Shown here: positions 47,420 to 57,766 of the stretch, piece by piece
How the letters are laid out: every line of letters begins with the position of its first letter
How positions within the stretch are numbered: the first letter of the stretch is position 1
Assembly (NCBI RefSeq): GCF_016734805.1
Contig: NZ_JAERQG010000002.1
Span: forward strand, 558,001-622,000
DNA length: 64,000 bases
Reading direction: 5' to 3'
DNA from: Marivirga atlantica
Lineage (GTDB): Bacteria; Bacteroidota; Bacteroidia; Cytophagales; Cyclobacteriaceae
The notes under the pieces: model-generated
Seen by the model: the letters and a program-made list of their open reading frames with translations, nothing else
What the model was told of the DNA's origin: nothing
Database searches by the model: none
Program-made: the position numbers and the translations under genes

Positions 47420-48463
47420 TTAAACTTGCTCCGAAGGTCTTTTTAAAGAGGATTCTCTCACCACCAAATTGGTTTTTAGGGAAATCGTTTCTGTAATGGC
47501 CTCTTCATCTTTGCCCAAGTTGATTTGTTTCATGAGTAGTCGAGTGGCTTCTTGGCCCATTTTAAAACCGGGCTGTGTAACAGAAGATAATGCAGGTTGA
47601 ATTAAACTTGAAAATCTCCAATTACTAAAGCCGACAATAGCAATGTCTTCAGGTATTTTCATTCCTCTTTTCTTAATCGCTGTCATAGCACCATATGCTG
47701 CCACATCGTTGTTGGCAAAAATGGCATCAGGCGGAAAACGATAATCTAATAATTCGTTGGTGATGGCTTCGGCTTCCTCATAAGTTCCTAAACCGCATAT
47801 TTTTATGAGGTTATCATCAATCATATACTTATTGTCTGCCAATGCGGCTTTAAAGCCATTTAACCTATTATTACTGATAGTCAAGTTCTGTGGGCCTGCT
47901 AAATGTGCTATTCTATAATAACCTTGTTCAATCAAATGCGTGGTTGCTTCGTAAGCTCCTTGCTCATCATTTACTATTACTTTGCATGCGTTGATTGATT
48001 CAACCACCCTGTCAAAGAAAACAACAGGTGTTCCTGCATCAATTAACTGCTGTAAATGATTGAATTGGTTGGTTTCCCTTGAGATAGAAATTAAAATACC
48101 ATCGACCCTTGAATTAAATAGGGCTTTTGTATTCATCATTTCTCTATCAATAGATTCATTCGATTGCGTAATGATAACATGATAACCAGCATTATGAGCA
48201 ATATCTTCTATACCACTTATAACAGCTGAGAAGAAGAAGTGGGCTATTTCCGGAATAATAACACCTATTGTGTTCGTTTTGCTCTGTCTTAATGAGAGTG
48301 CAACTGAATTAGGTTGATAATTTAATTTTTCTGAGAGTTCTTTAACAGCCTTTTTTGTCTCAGGGCTAATATCAGGATGATCTTTAAGGGCACGGGAAAT
48401 AGTAGAGGGCGAGACATTCAATTCTCGGGCTAAATCTTTTATAGTGATATTTCCTTTTTTCAT
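47420..48463 (-). CDS. LacI-family transcriptional regulator of the starch locus
   Basis: About 347 residues from ATG 48463 (MKKGNITIKDLARELNVS), the normal start for LacI; an upstream ATG at 48541 would add an odd 26-residue hydrophobic extension. The HTH is VSPSTISRALKDHPDISPETK, followed by hinge LNYQPNSVALSLRQSKTNTIGVIIPEIAHFF and the periplasmic-binding-protein-like effector domain ending in TNLVVRESS. Two near-identical operator sites flank the gene, upstream of both sugar operons. The effector is probably a malto-oligosaccharide; unproven. The usual Bacteroides SusR-type regulator is absent from the locus. Confidence 0.92.
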   Translation of the reverse strand: MKKGNITIKDLARELNVSPSTISRALKDHPDISPETKKAVKELSEKLNYQPNSVALSLRQSKTNTIGVIIPEIAHFFFSAVISGIEDIAHNAGYHVIITQSNESIDREMMNTKALFNSRVDGILISISRETNQFNHLQQLIDAGTPVVFFDRVVESINACKVIVNDEQGAYEATTHLIEQGYYRIAHLAGPQNLTISNNRLNGFKAALADNKYMIDDNLIKICGLGTYEEAEAITNELLDYRFPPDAIFANNDVAAYGAMTAIKKRGMKIPEDIAIVGFSNWRFSSLIQPALSSVTQPGFKMGQEATRLLMKQINLGKDEEAITETISLKTNLVVRESSLKRPSEQV

Positions 48464-48594
48464 TTCCTTAAGGCTGTTAATAAGTCGAAATATAACAATT
48501 GACTTGAGTAAGCGCCTAACGAAACTAAAGATTAACATCAATTTAATCTAAAATATTTGTCAGACTAAAAATTAAGTTTCGAAAAGTGGTGTTA

Positions 48595-48621
48595 TGCAAA
48601 CGTGTTCGCAATCGTTTGCGG
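48595..48621. promoter_or_regulatory. LacI-family operator B (upstream of the SusE/F-like gene)
   Basis: A 27-bp element, 25/27 identical to operator A: GCAAACGTGTTC then CGCAATCGTTTGCG (48607-48620). It lies in the 283-bp divergent region between lacI (start 48463) and the SusE/F gene (start 48747). It overlaps the putative TTTG box of the plus-strand promoter, which suits repression. Confidence 0.8.
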
Positions 48622-48644
48622 TGAAAATTATAGGTTTATCTTAT
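48615..48644 (+). promoter_or_regulatory. Possible promoter of the SusE/F-amylase-SusCD arm
   Basis: TTTG at 48615-48618 and TATCTTAT at 48637-48644 (close to TAnnTTTG) with 18 bp between. The first box sits inside operator B. About 100 nt of leader would follow. The remaining parts of 48464-48746 show nothing else to me. Confidence 0.4.
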
Positions 48645-48746
48645 TTAAACCGCCTTTATGATTTTATTATTGATATGTGAATTGGAGTTGCGAAGGATTG
48701 ATGAGCACTTCATTTAATAACACATTAATCTAAACAATTAAAAATT

Positions 48747-50216
48747 ATGAAAAACTTTAAAAAATTATGGGCCGTTGCTTTGATGCTTGCAGCTTCATTC
48801 GCAATGGTGTCATGTGACGAAGACGAGCCAATAGTTGAAGTTCAGGAAGGTCTGAATGTTGCTGACGGCTATTATTTTGTAGTTGAAGGTGAAGACCCTG
48901 TAGCTGAAAGATCATTAACTCCAGAGCAAGTTGAAGGAGATGGTTTCGCAGCTGTGGACAGAGATGGTTTCTATGGTAATTATGTTTTTTTAGAAGCTGG
49001 TGATTATCAATTGCAGAAGGTTGAAGCCAAAGAAGTGTCGTTAACTTTAGGAGGAGCTTTATCAACTGTTCCGTTAGATTCTTTAAGTGATGAAGAGCCA
49101 TTTAATAGTTATGATTTGGCCTTGTTAACAGAAGATGGCGCTGCTATTAATATTGCTAATGATGGTTTCTATAAAGTGTCGTATGATGAAACTACTTCTG
49201 AACTTATTGTAATGGAGGTTGAGAAAGTTTCTTTCATCGGTGCACCCTCAGGTTGGTCAGATGTTGAGATGACAACAGTTAGTTCTAACCCTGATGACGG
49301 GTTTGTATTTAATGCGCAAGGTGTAACTATCAGAGAAGGTGATAATTACAAAATAAGAATAAACAATGCTTGGAAAATCATTAGAAATAATGATGCGGGA
49401 GATGGTTATGTTGCCTTTACAAATTACGGAGGATCTGCTGATAATCTTGTTGCTGGTGGAGGTGATATTCCTTTTGCACAAGAAGATGGGGTATATACTG
49501 TAGAAGTAGAATTGCAGAATGACGGTGGAGCTTTCCTAAACTTTAACAGGACTGGTGATGCTGAAGAAATAACATTTGATCCAGATGATTATAACTGGGG
49601 TGTAATTGGCAGCGTAACTGCTAATGGTTACGATGCTGATAGAAACTTGGTATATGCAGGCGTTGATGGCGATGTTTATTCATGGGTTGGTGTTGTATGG
49701 TTTGCAGATGCAAACTTAGATCCAAATGATACAGGTGATCGAAGGTTCAAGTTTAGAAATAATGACGATTGGACAGTTAACTTAGGTGGAGCTATAACTC
49801 CTGATGGCACTCAAGCAACATTAGCTGTTGGTGGAGGTGATATTGTTGCTCCTGCTTCAGGCGCTTATTATATTGTATTATCAACGGCTGATGAAGGTGA
49901 AACTTGGAACGCAACCATGATTGATACAGGATGGTCATTGATTGGTGCAGGATCGCCATCTGGCGACTGGAATGTTGATACAGCGTTAGAGGTTGTCGGT
50001 AATGATAATGGCACTGTATCTTTCAGCTACACTGGAGCCTTCGTTGGAGGTGAGTTTAAAGTAAGAGCGGGAGGAGATTGGAAACTGAATTATGGTGGCT
50101 CAATAGATGCGTTAGAATATAATAGTGGTACAAATCTTACGCTAGATGCAGGAACTTATGAGTTTGTATTATCTTTTGATGGAGAAACTTATACCGCTTC
50201 GGCAACAGCTCAATAA
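48747..50216 (+). CDS. SusE/SusF-like starch-binding outer-membrane lipoprotein
   Basis: 489 residues with a lipoprotein signal (LMLAASFAMVSC, Cys near 23) followed by acidic DEDEP, the outer-membrane export-friendly start. The chain holds three similar beta-sandwich carbohydrate-binding modules, each opening with a W/G pattern: FIGAPSGWSDVEM, WGVIGSVTANGYDADRN and WSLIGAGSPSGDWNVDTA; aromatic-rich loops would contact glucan. It is located upstream of the amylase and susC/D, whereas SusE/F usually follow SusC/D. A strong terminator after it separates it from the amylase. Confidence 0.85.
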   Translation: MKNFKKLWAVALMLAASFAMVSCDEDEPIVEVQEGLNVADGYYFVVEGEDPVAERSLTPEQVEGDGFAAVDRDGFYGNYVFLEAGDYQLQKVEAKEVSLTLGGALSTVPLDSLSDEEPFNSYDLALLTEDGAAINIANDGFYKVSYDETTSELIVMEVEKVSFIGAPSGWSDVEMTTVSSNPDDGFVFNAQGVTIREGDNYKIRINNAWKIIRNNDAGDGYVAFTNYGGSADNLVAGGGDIPFAQEDGVYTVEVELQNDGGAFLNFNRTGDAEEITFDPDDYNWGVIGSVTANGYDADRNLVYAGVDGDVYSWVGVVWFADANLDPNDTGDRRFKFRNNDDWTVNLGGAITPDGTQATLAVGGGDIVAPASGAYYIVLSTADEGETWNATMIDTGWSLIGAGSPSGDWNVDTALEVVGNDNGTVSFSYTGAFVGGEFKVRAGGDWKLNYGGSIDALEYNSGTNLTLDAGTYEFVLSFDGETYTASATAQ

Positions 50217-50228
50217 TTTTTAATTATA

Positions 50229-50257
50229 AGGCAAGAGGGAACCCTCTTGCCTTTTTC
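50229..50257 (+). terminator. Terminator between the SusE/F-like gene and the amylase gene
   Basis: Stem AGGCAAGAGG / CCTCTTGCCT with a GAAC loop, then TTTTTC. Twelve bp past the SusE/F stop. It would make the binding lipoprotein more abundant than the genes downstream, or mark separate units. Confidence 0.8.
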
Positions 50258-50274
50258 ACTTTAAAACAAACTTT

Positions 50275-53019
50275 ATGCGATTATTATTAACCATATCGCT
50301 TTTATTCCTTTCTTTTTTATCTTTTGCTCAGGATGTTCCAGGCATCTCACCTCAATTCTTTGATGCAGAAGATGAAATAACAATTTCCTATAATGTAACA
50401 GGTTCAGATTTGTCAAGTCTTTCTGATGCCTACATTTGGATGTGGTTGCCTGATGAAGGTGCCGATGCCCCAAGTAATATTAATCCTGCAAGTAGTGATG
50501 CAGACGCTACAGCCCCAGCCAAATTCACTAAAAGAAATGAAAATGGTAATACTTATTTTGATATTACCTTAGTACTGACTGACTTTTTAAATCAGGATGC
50601 TTCATCAATACAGAAAGTCGGGATGTTACTTAAAGGAAATGATTGGTCTGATGGACAAACAAGTGATTACATAACAGAAATATCCAGCGGCTTTGCTGCC
50701 AATTTAATCAGCCCGTCTGGTAATTTCGGATTTTATGAAGCTGGCCAATCCATTGATATTAATTTTGCCGTATCCGAGTCGGCTACTATTAACTTTCTAG
50801 TAGATGGTGAGCTAGTTAGCTCTGAGGTTAATACAACTTCATTCAATACAACTCATAATGTTATAGATGACGGTGCAGCTCATACCCTAACTATTGAAGC
50901 TGACAACGGATCAGAAACTGTAACAAGAAATTATAGCTATATTACTACACCAATAGTAGAAGAATTAGCCGCACCAACTTCAGCCTCGCTGGGCATCAAT
51001 TACAACTCCAATACAAGTGCAACTTTATTACTAGAGGCTCCTAATAAGAAAAATGTATTTGTTATCGGTGATTTTAATAATTGGAGTCTTAATAACAATT
51101 ACCTAATGAAAAAAGATGGTGAGCGCTTTTGGTTAACAATTGAAGACTTAATGCCAGGCGAAGAATATAGATTTCAATACTTAGTTGATGGCGAAATAAA
51201 AATTGCTGACCCCTACACAACCAAAATAGGATCTGAGTTTGACGATCCTCAAATTATTGAAGAGAACAGGTATCCCGAATTACAGTCATATCCTTCAGGT
51301 CAAACTTCTGAGGCAGTCTCTTATTTGCAAACAGCCAAACCAAATTTTGAATGGACTGATTCGGAATTTACAAAGCCTGAAAAGGAAGACTTGGTCATTT
51401 ATGAATTGCTCATTAGAGATTTTACTGAAATGAGAACCCTGGAAGCAGTTCGCGATAGATTAGATTATCTGGAAGATTTGGGAATTAATGCCATTGAATT
51501 GATGCCTGTAATGGAATTCGAGGGTAACTTAAGTTGGGGTTATAATCCATTTTCTATGCTAGCTTTTGACAAGTTCTATGGTACAGAAGAAAACTTAAAA
51601 AACTTTGTTAATGAATGTCACAATAGGGGGATAGCAATCATTTTGGATATAGCACTAAACCATCAATTTGGAAGAAGTTCATTGGCCAGATTGTATAATG
51701 ATGGTTTGTATGGAAATCCAACTGCCGATAACCCATGGTTCAATACCTCTGCACGTCATGATTTCAATGTAGGCTACGATATGAATCATGAGAGTGAATA
51801 CACTCAGAAATTTGTAGATAAAGTCGTTTCATTTTGGTTAGAGGAATATCATGTAGATGGTTACAGATATGACTTATCTAAAGGTTTTACTCAAAAAAAC
51901 ACATTGGGTAACGTTGGTCTTTGGGGTCAATATGATGCATCAAGAATAGCTATACTAAAGAGACTTGCAGATCATCAATGGTCAGTAGATCCTGAATCCT
52001 ATGTCATCTTGGAGCATTTTGCGGATAATGCCGAAGAAAAGGAGCTAGCTAATTATGGCATGATGCTTTGGGGTAATCACAACCATGATTTTTCAAGCCT
52101 TGCCAAGGCCAATAATAGAAACATAACCAATATGTTTTATGAAAGCAGAGGTTGGGAAAACCCACATTTAATTAACTACATGGAGAGCCATGACGAAGAG
52201 CGAGTGGCTTTCGAATTGGGTAAGAATAACAGCAGTTCATTGGCTTATCAAATGCAACGTTTAAAACTTAATGCGGCCTTTTTCTTTATGGTTCCTGGCC
52301 CTAAAATGTTGTGGCAGTTTGGTGAATTTGGTTACGATTTAGAGCTTAACAATGACAGATTGGGTGTTAAACCAACGCGTTGGGAGTATTTGGAAGATGA
52401 GGAAAGACAGAGTCTTTTTCAGGTATATCAATCCCTGATTAAACTAAAAACACAGACAGACTATCTTAATAGAGAAAACTTTGGTTGGTCGGCTGGTAGT
52501 ACTGTTAAGTGGATAAGATATAATGATCAGGAAACAGAGTTTGTACTTGTAGGTAATTTTGGGAACCAAAAAGATGAGCTTGACCAGCAAATTATAGCTG
52601 AAGGTACTTGGTACGATTACTTTTTAGGTAAAGAGATTAACATAGTATCCTCTGAAGATTTCAGCTTTCCTTTGGCCGCAGGTGAATTCAGGTTATTGGT
52701 TAATCGACCTATTGAAAACTTTATAGATGATACAATTGAGAAAGATATTGTACTCACTAATAGCTCGAAAAAGAATCTGGATATAAATGTATCTATCTTC
52801 CCAAATCCTGCAAAAGGATACGTTAAACTCATCTCAGCATCTCAATTACGATCAGTTAAAGTATTCGATTTAGCTGGAAAGCAGCAAAATTTGGACATTG
52901 TCCAATTTGATCCATTTCAGTATGAATTGAATATGACTGACCTGCCTAATGGTCTTTATATTATTAAGGCACAGGCTGGTGAGCAAATAGTAAACGAGAA
53001 ATTATTAATTCAACATTGA
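50275..53019 (+). CDS. Secreted multidomain GH13 alpha-amylase with CBM and T9SS tail
   Basis: 914 residues, signal peptide ISLLFLSFLSFAQ. An N-terminal beta-sandwich (SusE/F-like, ~20-230) is followed by a CBM48-like domain (VFVIGDFNNWSLNNNYLMKK, ~255-330), then the GH13 barrel. Catalytic residues: nucleophile D533 in DGYRYDLSKG, acid E580 in VILEHF, D640 in ESHDEERV. The last ~75 residues are a T9SS sorting domain (VSIFPNPAKGYVKLIS ... LPNGLYIIKAQ). It would cut starch or glycogen at the cell surface, supplying SusCD. Ends 23 bp before susC. Confidence 0.92.
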   Translation: MRLLLTISLLFLSFLSFAQDVPGISPQFFDAEDEITISYNVTGSDLSSLSDAYIWMWLPDEGADAPSNINPASSDADATAPAKFTKRNENGNTYFDITLVLTDFLNQDASSIQKVGMLLKGNDWSDGQTSDYITEISSGFAANLISPSGNFGFYEAGQSIDINFAVSESATINFLVDGELVSSEVNTTSFNTTHNVIDDGAAHTLTIEADNGSETVTRNYSYITTPIVEELAAPTSASLGINYNSNTSATLLLEAPNKKNVFVIGDFNNWSLNNNYLMKKDGERFWLTIEDLMPGEEYRFQYLVDGEIKIADPYTTKIGSEFDDPQIIEENRYPELQSYPSGQTSEAVSYLQTAKPNFEWTDSEFTKPEKEDLVIYELLIRDFTEMRTLEAVRDRLDYLEDLGINAIELMPVMEFEGNLSWGYNPFSMLAFDKFYGTEENLKNFVNECHNRGIAIILDIALNHQFGRSSLARLYNDGLYGNPTADNPWFNTSARHDFNVGYDMNHESEYTQKFVDKVVSFWLEEYHVDGYRYDLSKGFTQKNTLGNVGLWGQYDASRIAILKRLADHQWSVDPESYVILEHFADNAEEKELANYGMMLWGNHNHDFSSLAKANNRNITNMFYESRGWENPHLINYMESHDEERVAFELGKNNSSSLAYQMQRLKLNAAFFFMVPGPKMLWQFGEFGYDLELNNDRLGVKPTRWEYLEDEERQSLFQVYQSLIKLKTQTDYLNRENFGWSAGSTVKWIRYNDQETEFVLVGNFGNQKDELDQQIIAEGTWYDYFLGKEINIVSSEDFSFPLAAGEFRLLVNRPIENFIDDTIEKDIVLTNSSKKNLDINVSIFPNPAKGYVKLISASQLRSVKVFDLAGKQQNLDIVQFDPFQYELNMTDLPNGLYIIKAQAGEQIVNEKLLIQH

Positions 53020-53042
53020 CCCGACAATCTAAATAAATTAGT

Positions 53043-56000
53043 ATGAAACAGATTAATACCAAATTAATGAATCGATGGAAGCCTCTGATGGGAGCTCTCT
53101 CAATTCGGAAGATTGCAAGCTTATTTACCCTGATTTTGCTATTAGGAATAAACGCTTCGTTTGCACAGCAACGTACTATTTCAGGTACTGTAACCGATGG
53201 CACAACAGGCGAAACCTTACCTGGTGCTAGTGTCAAGGTAAAAGGTACTTCAAGAGGCGCAACAACAGATTTGGACGGTAATTTTAAAGTAGAGGCTACA
53301 GCTAATGATGTATTAGTAGTTTCATTCATTGGTTATGCTACACAAGAAATTGAAATAGGTAATAAAACTTCCTTTGATATTCAAATGGGGCTGGACGTTT
53401 CGCAATTAAGCGAAGTTGTAGTAGTGGGTTACGGTACGCAAGAAGAGAAAGACGTAACTGGTGTAGTCTCAACCGTAAATGAAAAGGAGTTTAATCAAGG
53501 TCAAATAGCATCACCAGAAAGATTAATCACTGGTAAAATTGCAGGAGTAAACGTAAATCCTGGTAATACTAGATCAGGCGGTGCATCTATCACGATTCGT
53601 GGTCGTGGATCACTTCAAGCACAAAGAGAACCTTTGGTGGTTGTAGATGGGGTGCCTATTGATACTGACGGATCTTCTGGTACAAGAAATGCCAACAATT
53701 TTATAAATCCTTCAGATATTGAGAGTGTAACTGTGCTTAAGGATGCGTCTGCTACAGCAATCTACGGTTCTAGAGCGGCAGCCGGTGTGATTATGTATAC
53801 CACTAAAAGTGGAAAAGCAGGTAAAACCCAAGTTGCCTATGATGGTTCGGTAGTTTATTCCCAGATTTTTAGAGAACCTGAATTCCTAAATCCAGCAAAC
53901 TTTAGAGCAGTAGTAGCCAATAAGGCACCACAACGAAGTGATGATTTAGGTGAAGCTAGTACAGATTGGTTTAATGCCGTTACTCAGCCTACATTTAGTC
54001 AAAATCATAATGTTTCATTTTCAGGGGGTAATGAGACCATTAATTTCAGGGGGTCAATAAACCGAATGAATAATCGTGAGGTAATCGTTGGCGATGAAAA
54101 CACAGTAACTCGTTTGTCATTGTTACTGTCGGCAAAATTCTGGAATGATAATTTAAAGGTTACATTTAATACCAAAAATGCTTTAAATCAAGATACTTAT
54201 AAACCAAATGTAGCTGGCTTGGCAGCATCATTTGATCCTTCTCAACCAATATATGTTGAAGGTAACGATGAGTTTGGTGGTTATTATGAATGGGAGGATC
54301 AAGGTCTAGCACCAACTAACCCCGTATCACAGCTTGAGCAACAGGTAAACAAAGGAGAAAACAGAAGATCATTTAATTCATTAAACTTCGACCTTAAGAT
54401 ACCTTATGTTGATGGTTTAAGCCTAAATTCATCTACCACTTTTGATACTAAGGATGGAAGTAATAATTATTTCGAACCATTTACATTAAGAAATACTAAT
54501 AGAGATGGCTTTATCAGTAACTCAGTAAACAAGGCTTATACTTTTACTCACTTTAGTTACGCCAATTATAAAAAGACCTTTGGTTCGAGCGACATCGACT
54601 TTATGCTAGGCTATGAATTCAATGAGCAGTACAGAGAAACATATGGCTATTTTGGAGAAAATCTCCGTGATGATATAACAGCTTATTTTCAGCCTAGTCA
54701 AATACCGCAAGATGAAATTCAAATCAATGCATTGTCTCCTGTAAGAAATAGACTGCAGTCATATTTTGGTAGAATTAATTATTCACTTCAAGATAAATAT
54801 ATAGCTACTTTTACTTACCGAGCTGACGGTTCTACCAAATTTGGCCCTGGAAATCGTTATGCATTCTTTCCATCAGCTGCACTTGGTTGGAGAATCATTG
54901 AAGAAGATTTCTTTCAAGATTTAACGGATGCCTTCACTAACTTAAAATTAAGGGTAGGTTATGGGGTAACAGGTAACCAGTTTATTCCGGATTATTTATA
55001 TGAGAAGAATTATTTTGTTGGTACTCAAACTGCATCATATCAATTTGGAGACAATTATTACCAGGTAATTAGGCCTACAGCGGTTGACCCCAATATACAG
55101 TGGGAGCGATTAGTCTCAACAAACATAGGAATCGACTTCGGTATTTTAAATGGTCGAATGTCAGGTACAATAGACGTTTATACTAAAGATACCGATCAAC
55201 TACTCTTCAATGCACCAGTAGCCGCTGGAACTAATGTTGGGGATAGAGTTGTAACTAACATTGGTTCAATGAATAATTCAGGAATTGAAGTTGCCGTAAA
55301 TAACGTAGTTTATGATAATACTGATTTTACCTGGAACCTGAATTATAATTTTACCTATAACAGAAATAGAATTACTGCTTTAAATAATGAACAAGATGAA
55401 AATAGTTTTGGTATTGAGATTGGCGGAATTGCTGGTGATGTAGGTCAAAATATTCAAATCATAAGAGTTGGTGAGGCTTACGGTTCTTTCTTAGCCTTTA
55501 ACCAATTGTATGATGATAATGGTCTTCCAGTTAAAGGACCTCAACCAGTTACTTATGAAGATGTAAATGGCGATGGTTCAGTAAATGAAAATGATTTGGT
55601 GGTACAAGGGGTGGCCGATTCGCCAATTCTTGTAGGTATAACGTCAAATATGACCTATAAGAACTTCGATTTGTCATTTACATTGAGAGGCAAATTTGGA
55701 GGAACAGTATACAATAACACCGCTTCTGCAAATGGTTATTACAATAGATTAACCGAAGGTAATATCCTAAATAATGTTCATGAATCAGCTTTAACTAGTG
55801 ATTTTAATATTCGTCACTTAAAGTCTAATTATTATTTAGAGAATAGCGATTTCGTAAAATTAGATAATTTGACAATCGGGTATAATTTCAATCAACTGAA
55901 CAATATGAACTTAAGAGCATATACCACTGTTCAAAATATGATTCCGATTACCGGATATAGTGGACTAGATCCGGAGGCAGGAATTGATAATAATATTTTC

Positions 56001-56045
56001 CCACCGTCAACTGCCTTCATTTTTGGTATAAGTGCTAAATTTTAA
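53043..56045 (+). CDS. susC: SusC-like TonB-dependent outer-membrane transporter
   Basis: 1000 residues. Signal peptide ending ASFAQ, then a carboxypeptidase-D regulatory-like domain (RTISGTVTDGTTGETLPGASVKVKG), the TonB box/plug region with EVVVVGYGTQEEKDVTG and the plug signature ITIRGRGSLQAQREPLVVVDGVPID, SVTVLKDASATAIYGSRAAAG, and a large beta-barrel ending in FIFGISAKF. It imports glycans with energy from TonB, together with SusD encoded 12 bp downstream. The neighbouring amylases point to alpha-glucans. Confidence 0.96.
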   Translation: MKQINTKLMNRWKPLMGALSIRKIASLFTLILLLGINASFAQQRTISGTVTDGTTGETLPGASVKVKGTSRGATTDLDGNFKVEATANDVLVVSFIGYATQEIEIGNKTSFDIQMGLDVSQLSEVVVVGYGTQEEKDVTGVVSTVNEKEFNQGQIASPERLITGKIAGVNVNPGNTRSGGASITIRGRGSLQAQREPLVVVDGVPIDTDGSSGTRNANNFINPSDIESVTVLKDASATAIYGSRAAAGVIMYTTKSGKAGKTQVAYDGSVVYSQIFREPEFLNPANFRAVVANKAPQRSDDLGEASTDWFNAVTQPTFSQNHNVSFSGGNETINFRGSINRMNNREVIVGDENTVTRLSLLLSAKFWNDNLKVTFNTKNALNQDTYKPNVAGLAASFDPSQPIYVEGNDEFGGYYEWEDQGLAPTNPVSQLEQQVNKGENRRSFNSLNFDLKIPYVDGLSLNSSTTFDTKDGSNNYFEPFTLRNTNRDGFISNSVNKAYTFTHFSYANYKKTFGSSDIDFMLGYEFNEQYRETYGYFGENLRDDITAYFQPSQIPQDEIQINALSPVRNRLQSYFGRINYSLQDKYIATFTYRADGSTKFGPGNRYAFFPSAALGWRIIEEDFFQDLTDAFTNLKLRVGYGVTGNQFIPDYLYEKNYFVGTQTASYQFGDNYYQVIRPTAVDPNIQWERLVSTNIGIDFGILNGRMSGTIDVYTKDTDQLLFNAPVAAGTNVGDRVVTNIGSMNNSGIEVAVNNVVYDNTDFTWNLNYNFTYNRNRITALNNEQDENSFGIEIGGIAGDVGQNIQIIRVGEAYGSFLAFNQLYDDNGLPVKGPQPVTYEDVNGDGSVNENDLVVQGVADSPILVGITSNMTYKNFDLSFTLRGKFGGTVYNNTASANGYYNRLTEGNILNNVHESALTSDFNIRHLKSNYYLENSDFVKLDNLTIGYNFNQLNNMNLRAYTTVQNMIPITGYSGLDPEAGIDNNIFPPSTAFIFGISAKF

Positions 56046-56057
56046 ATTTAAAGAGCG

Positions 56058-57629
56058 ATGAAAAGATTATTAATATTAACATTAGCTATTTCTTTCCTTT
56101 TCGGTTCTTGTGCTGATCTGGAACTTAAACCACAAGATGGTGCTACTGCAAATAATACCTTTGGTCAATTTACCAATGTTAGAAGTTATCTAGCAAAAAT
56201 ATATGGCGCTTACAGTTTAACGGGTAATCAAGGCCCAGCTGGACAAGCTGATTTACAATTAGTGAATGATGAAGGTTTCACCTCATACATCAGAGCTTAT
56301 TGGAAAGCACAAGAATTAACAACTGATGAAGCAGTAATCGCCTGGACGGATGCTGGTATTCAAGATTTAAATACCCATACATGGTCGTCAGATAACCAGT
56401 TTGTCAAGGTGCTTTACTATAGATTATTTTTAATTATTTCTTATTCTAACGACTTTCTGGAACAGACATCGGCATCAAATGTTGAGAACTTCAGTTATTC
56501 TGATTCGGAAAAGGAAACACTAGAAGATTACCGAGCAGAGGTGAGGTTTTTGAGAGCTTTAGCCTATTGGCATGCGCTGGATCTTTTTAGAAATATTCCA
56601 TTAGTTACAGAGATTACAGCAAATCCTCCCGCTCAGTCAACTCCTGAAGCTGTTTTTAGTTTTATTGAGACTGAATTGAACGATATTGAATCATTAATGC
56701 TACCTCCTCAGCAAAACGAATACGGAAGAGCAGATCAAGCAGCTTTATGGATGTTACAAGCTAAGTTGTACTTAAATGCTCCTGTTTATATTGGAGAAGA
56801 TCGAAATACAGAGGCACTTGCATCTTTAAATAAAGTTTTAAATGGTCCGTACACACTCGAACCGGAGTATAATAATTTGTTTAATGCAGATAACCATAAT
56901 AGTAATGAGTTAATATTTACGCTTCCTTCTGATGGAATGAGAACACAAAGCTATGGCAGTACAACTTTCCTTACACATGCTTCCATAGGAGGAACAATGA
57001 CAGCGACAGATTTTGGTGTTGGTGACGGATGGGCAGGTCTGCGTACAACAGCTTCGCTGGTAAGCAAGTTTCCTGATGCAGATGGTTCATCGGATGGTAG
57101 AGCTATGTTTTATACCGATGGGCAAACACTAGAAATAAATGATCTTTTGGAATTTACTAACGGTTATGCAGTTACTAAATATTCTAATGTTACTTCTACA
57201 GGAGAGGACGGTTCAGACGTGACTTTTGTTGATACAGATTATCCATTATTTAGATTAGGCGATGCTTATTTGATGTATGCAGAAGCAGTTCTTCGTGGTG
57301 GTTCTGGCGGAGATGCAGCAACGGCACTCTCTTTTATAAATGCATTACGCGAAAGAGCTTATGGAGATACAAGCGGTAATATCAATACTGCCGATTTAAC
57401 ATTAGATTTTATCCTTGATGAAAGGGCAAGAGAATTATACTATGAAGGTTCAAGAAGAGTGGATTTAATTAGGTTTAATAAATACACAGGAAATGAATAT
57501 GTTTGGCCTTGGAAGGGCGGTAATATTGATGGTGCATCGATCGATGCCTTTAGAGAAATATTTCCTATACCAGCTAATGATTTAGTAGCAAATCCTAATC
57601 TAGATCAGAATGATGGTTACGGTGGATAA
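56058..57629 (+). CDS. susD: SusD-like starch-binding outer-membrane lipoprotein
   Basis: 523 residues. Lipoprotein signal ISFLFGSCADLELKPQD (Cys at 18). SusD/RagB helical core: EDYRAEVRFLRALAYWHALDLFRNIPLV, then tetratricopeptide-like helices, LGDAYLMYAEAVLRGG, INALRERAYG and the closing LDFILDERARELYYEGSRRVDLIRF with IPANDLVANPNL. It caps SusC from outside and binds the glucan. A terminator follows 38 bp after the stop. Confidence 0.95.
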   Translation: MKRLLILTLAISFLFGSCADLELKPQDGATANNTFGQFTNVRSYLAKIYGAYSLTGNQGPAGQADLQLVNDEGFTSYIRAYWKAQELTTDEAVIAWTDAGIQDLNTHTWSSDNQFVKVLYYRLFLIISYSNDFLEQTSASNVENFSYSDSEKETLEDYRAEVRFLRALAYWHALDLFRNIPLVTEITANPPAQSTPEAVFSFIETELNDIESLMLPPQQNEYGRADQAALWMLQAKLYLNAPVYIGEDRNTEALASLNKVLNGPYTLEPEYNNLFNADNHNSNELIFTLPSDGMRTQSYGSTTFLTHASIGGTMTATDFGVGDGWAGLRTTASLVSKFPDADGSSDGRAMFYTDGQTLEINDLLEFTNGYAVTKYSNVTSTGEDGSDVTFVDTDYPLFRLGDAYLMYAEAVLRGGSGGDAATALSFINALRERAYGDTSGNINTADLTLDFILDERARELYYEGSRRVDLIRFNKYTGNEYVWPWKGGNIDGASIDAFREIFPIPANDLVANPNLDQNDGYGG

Positions 57630-57666
57630 GCGTTTTCTTCATATACAACCATAAAACCATATCGGT

Positions 57667-57708
57667 AAAGGCACGAAAGCTAATTTTCGTGCCTTTCTTT
57701 TTTTTATT
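57667..57708 (+). terminator. Terminator after the susCD unit
   Basis: Stem AAAGGCACGAAA / TTTTCGTGCCTTT followed by a long T-run. It separates susCD from the aldolase gene. Confidence 0.85.
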
Positions 57709-57766
57709 AAGTCATTATTGTCATTTTTGGGTTCAACTTTAAAACACTCACACAAAATATACAAAT

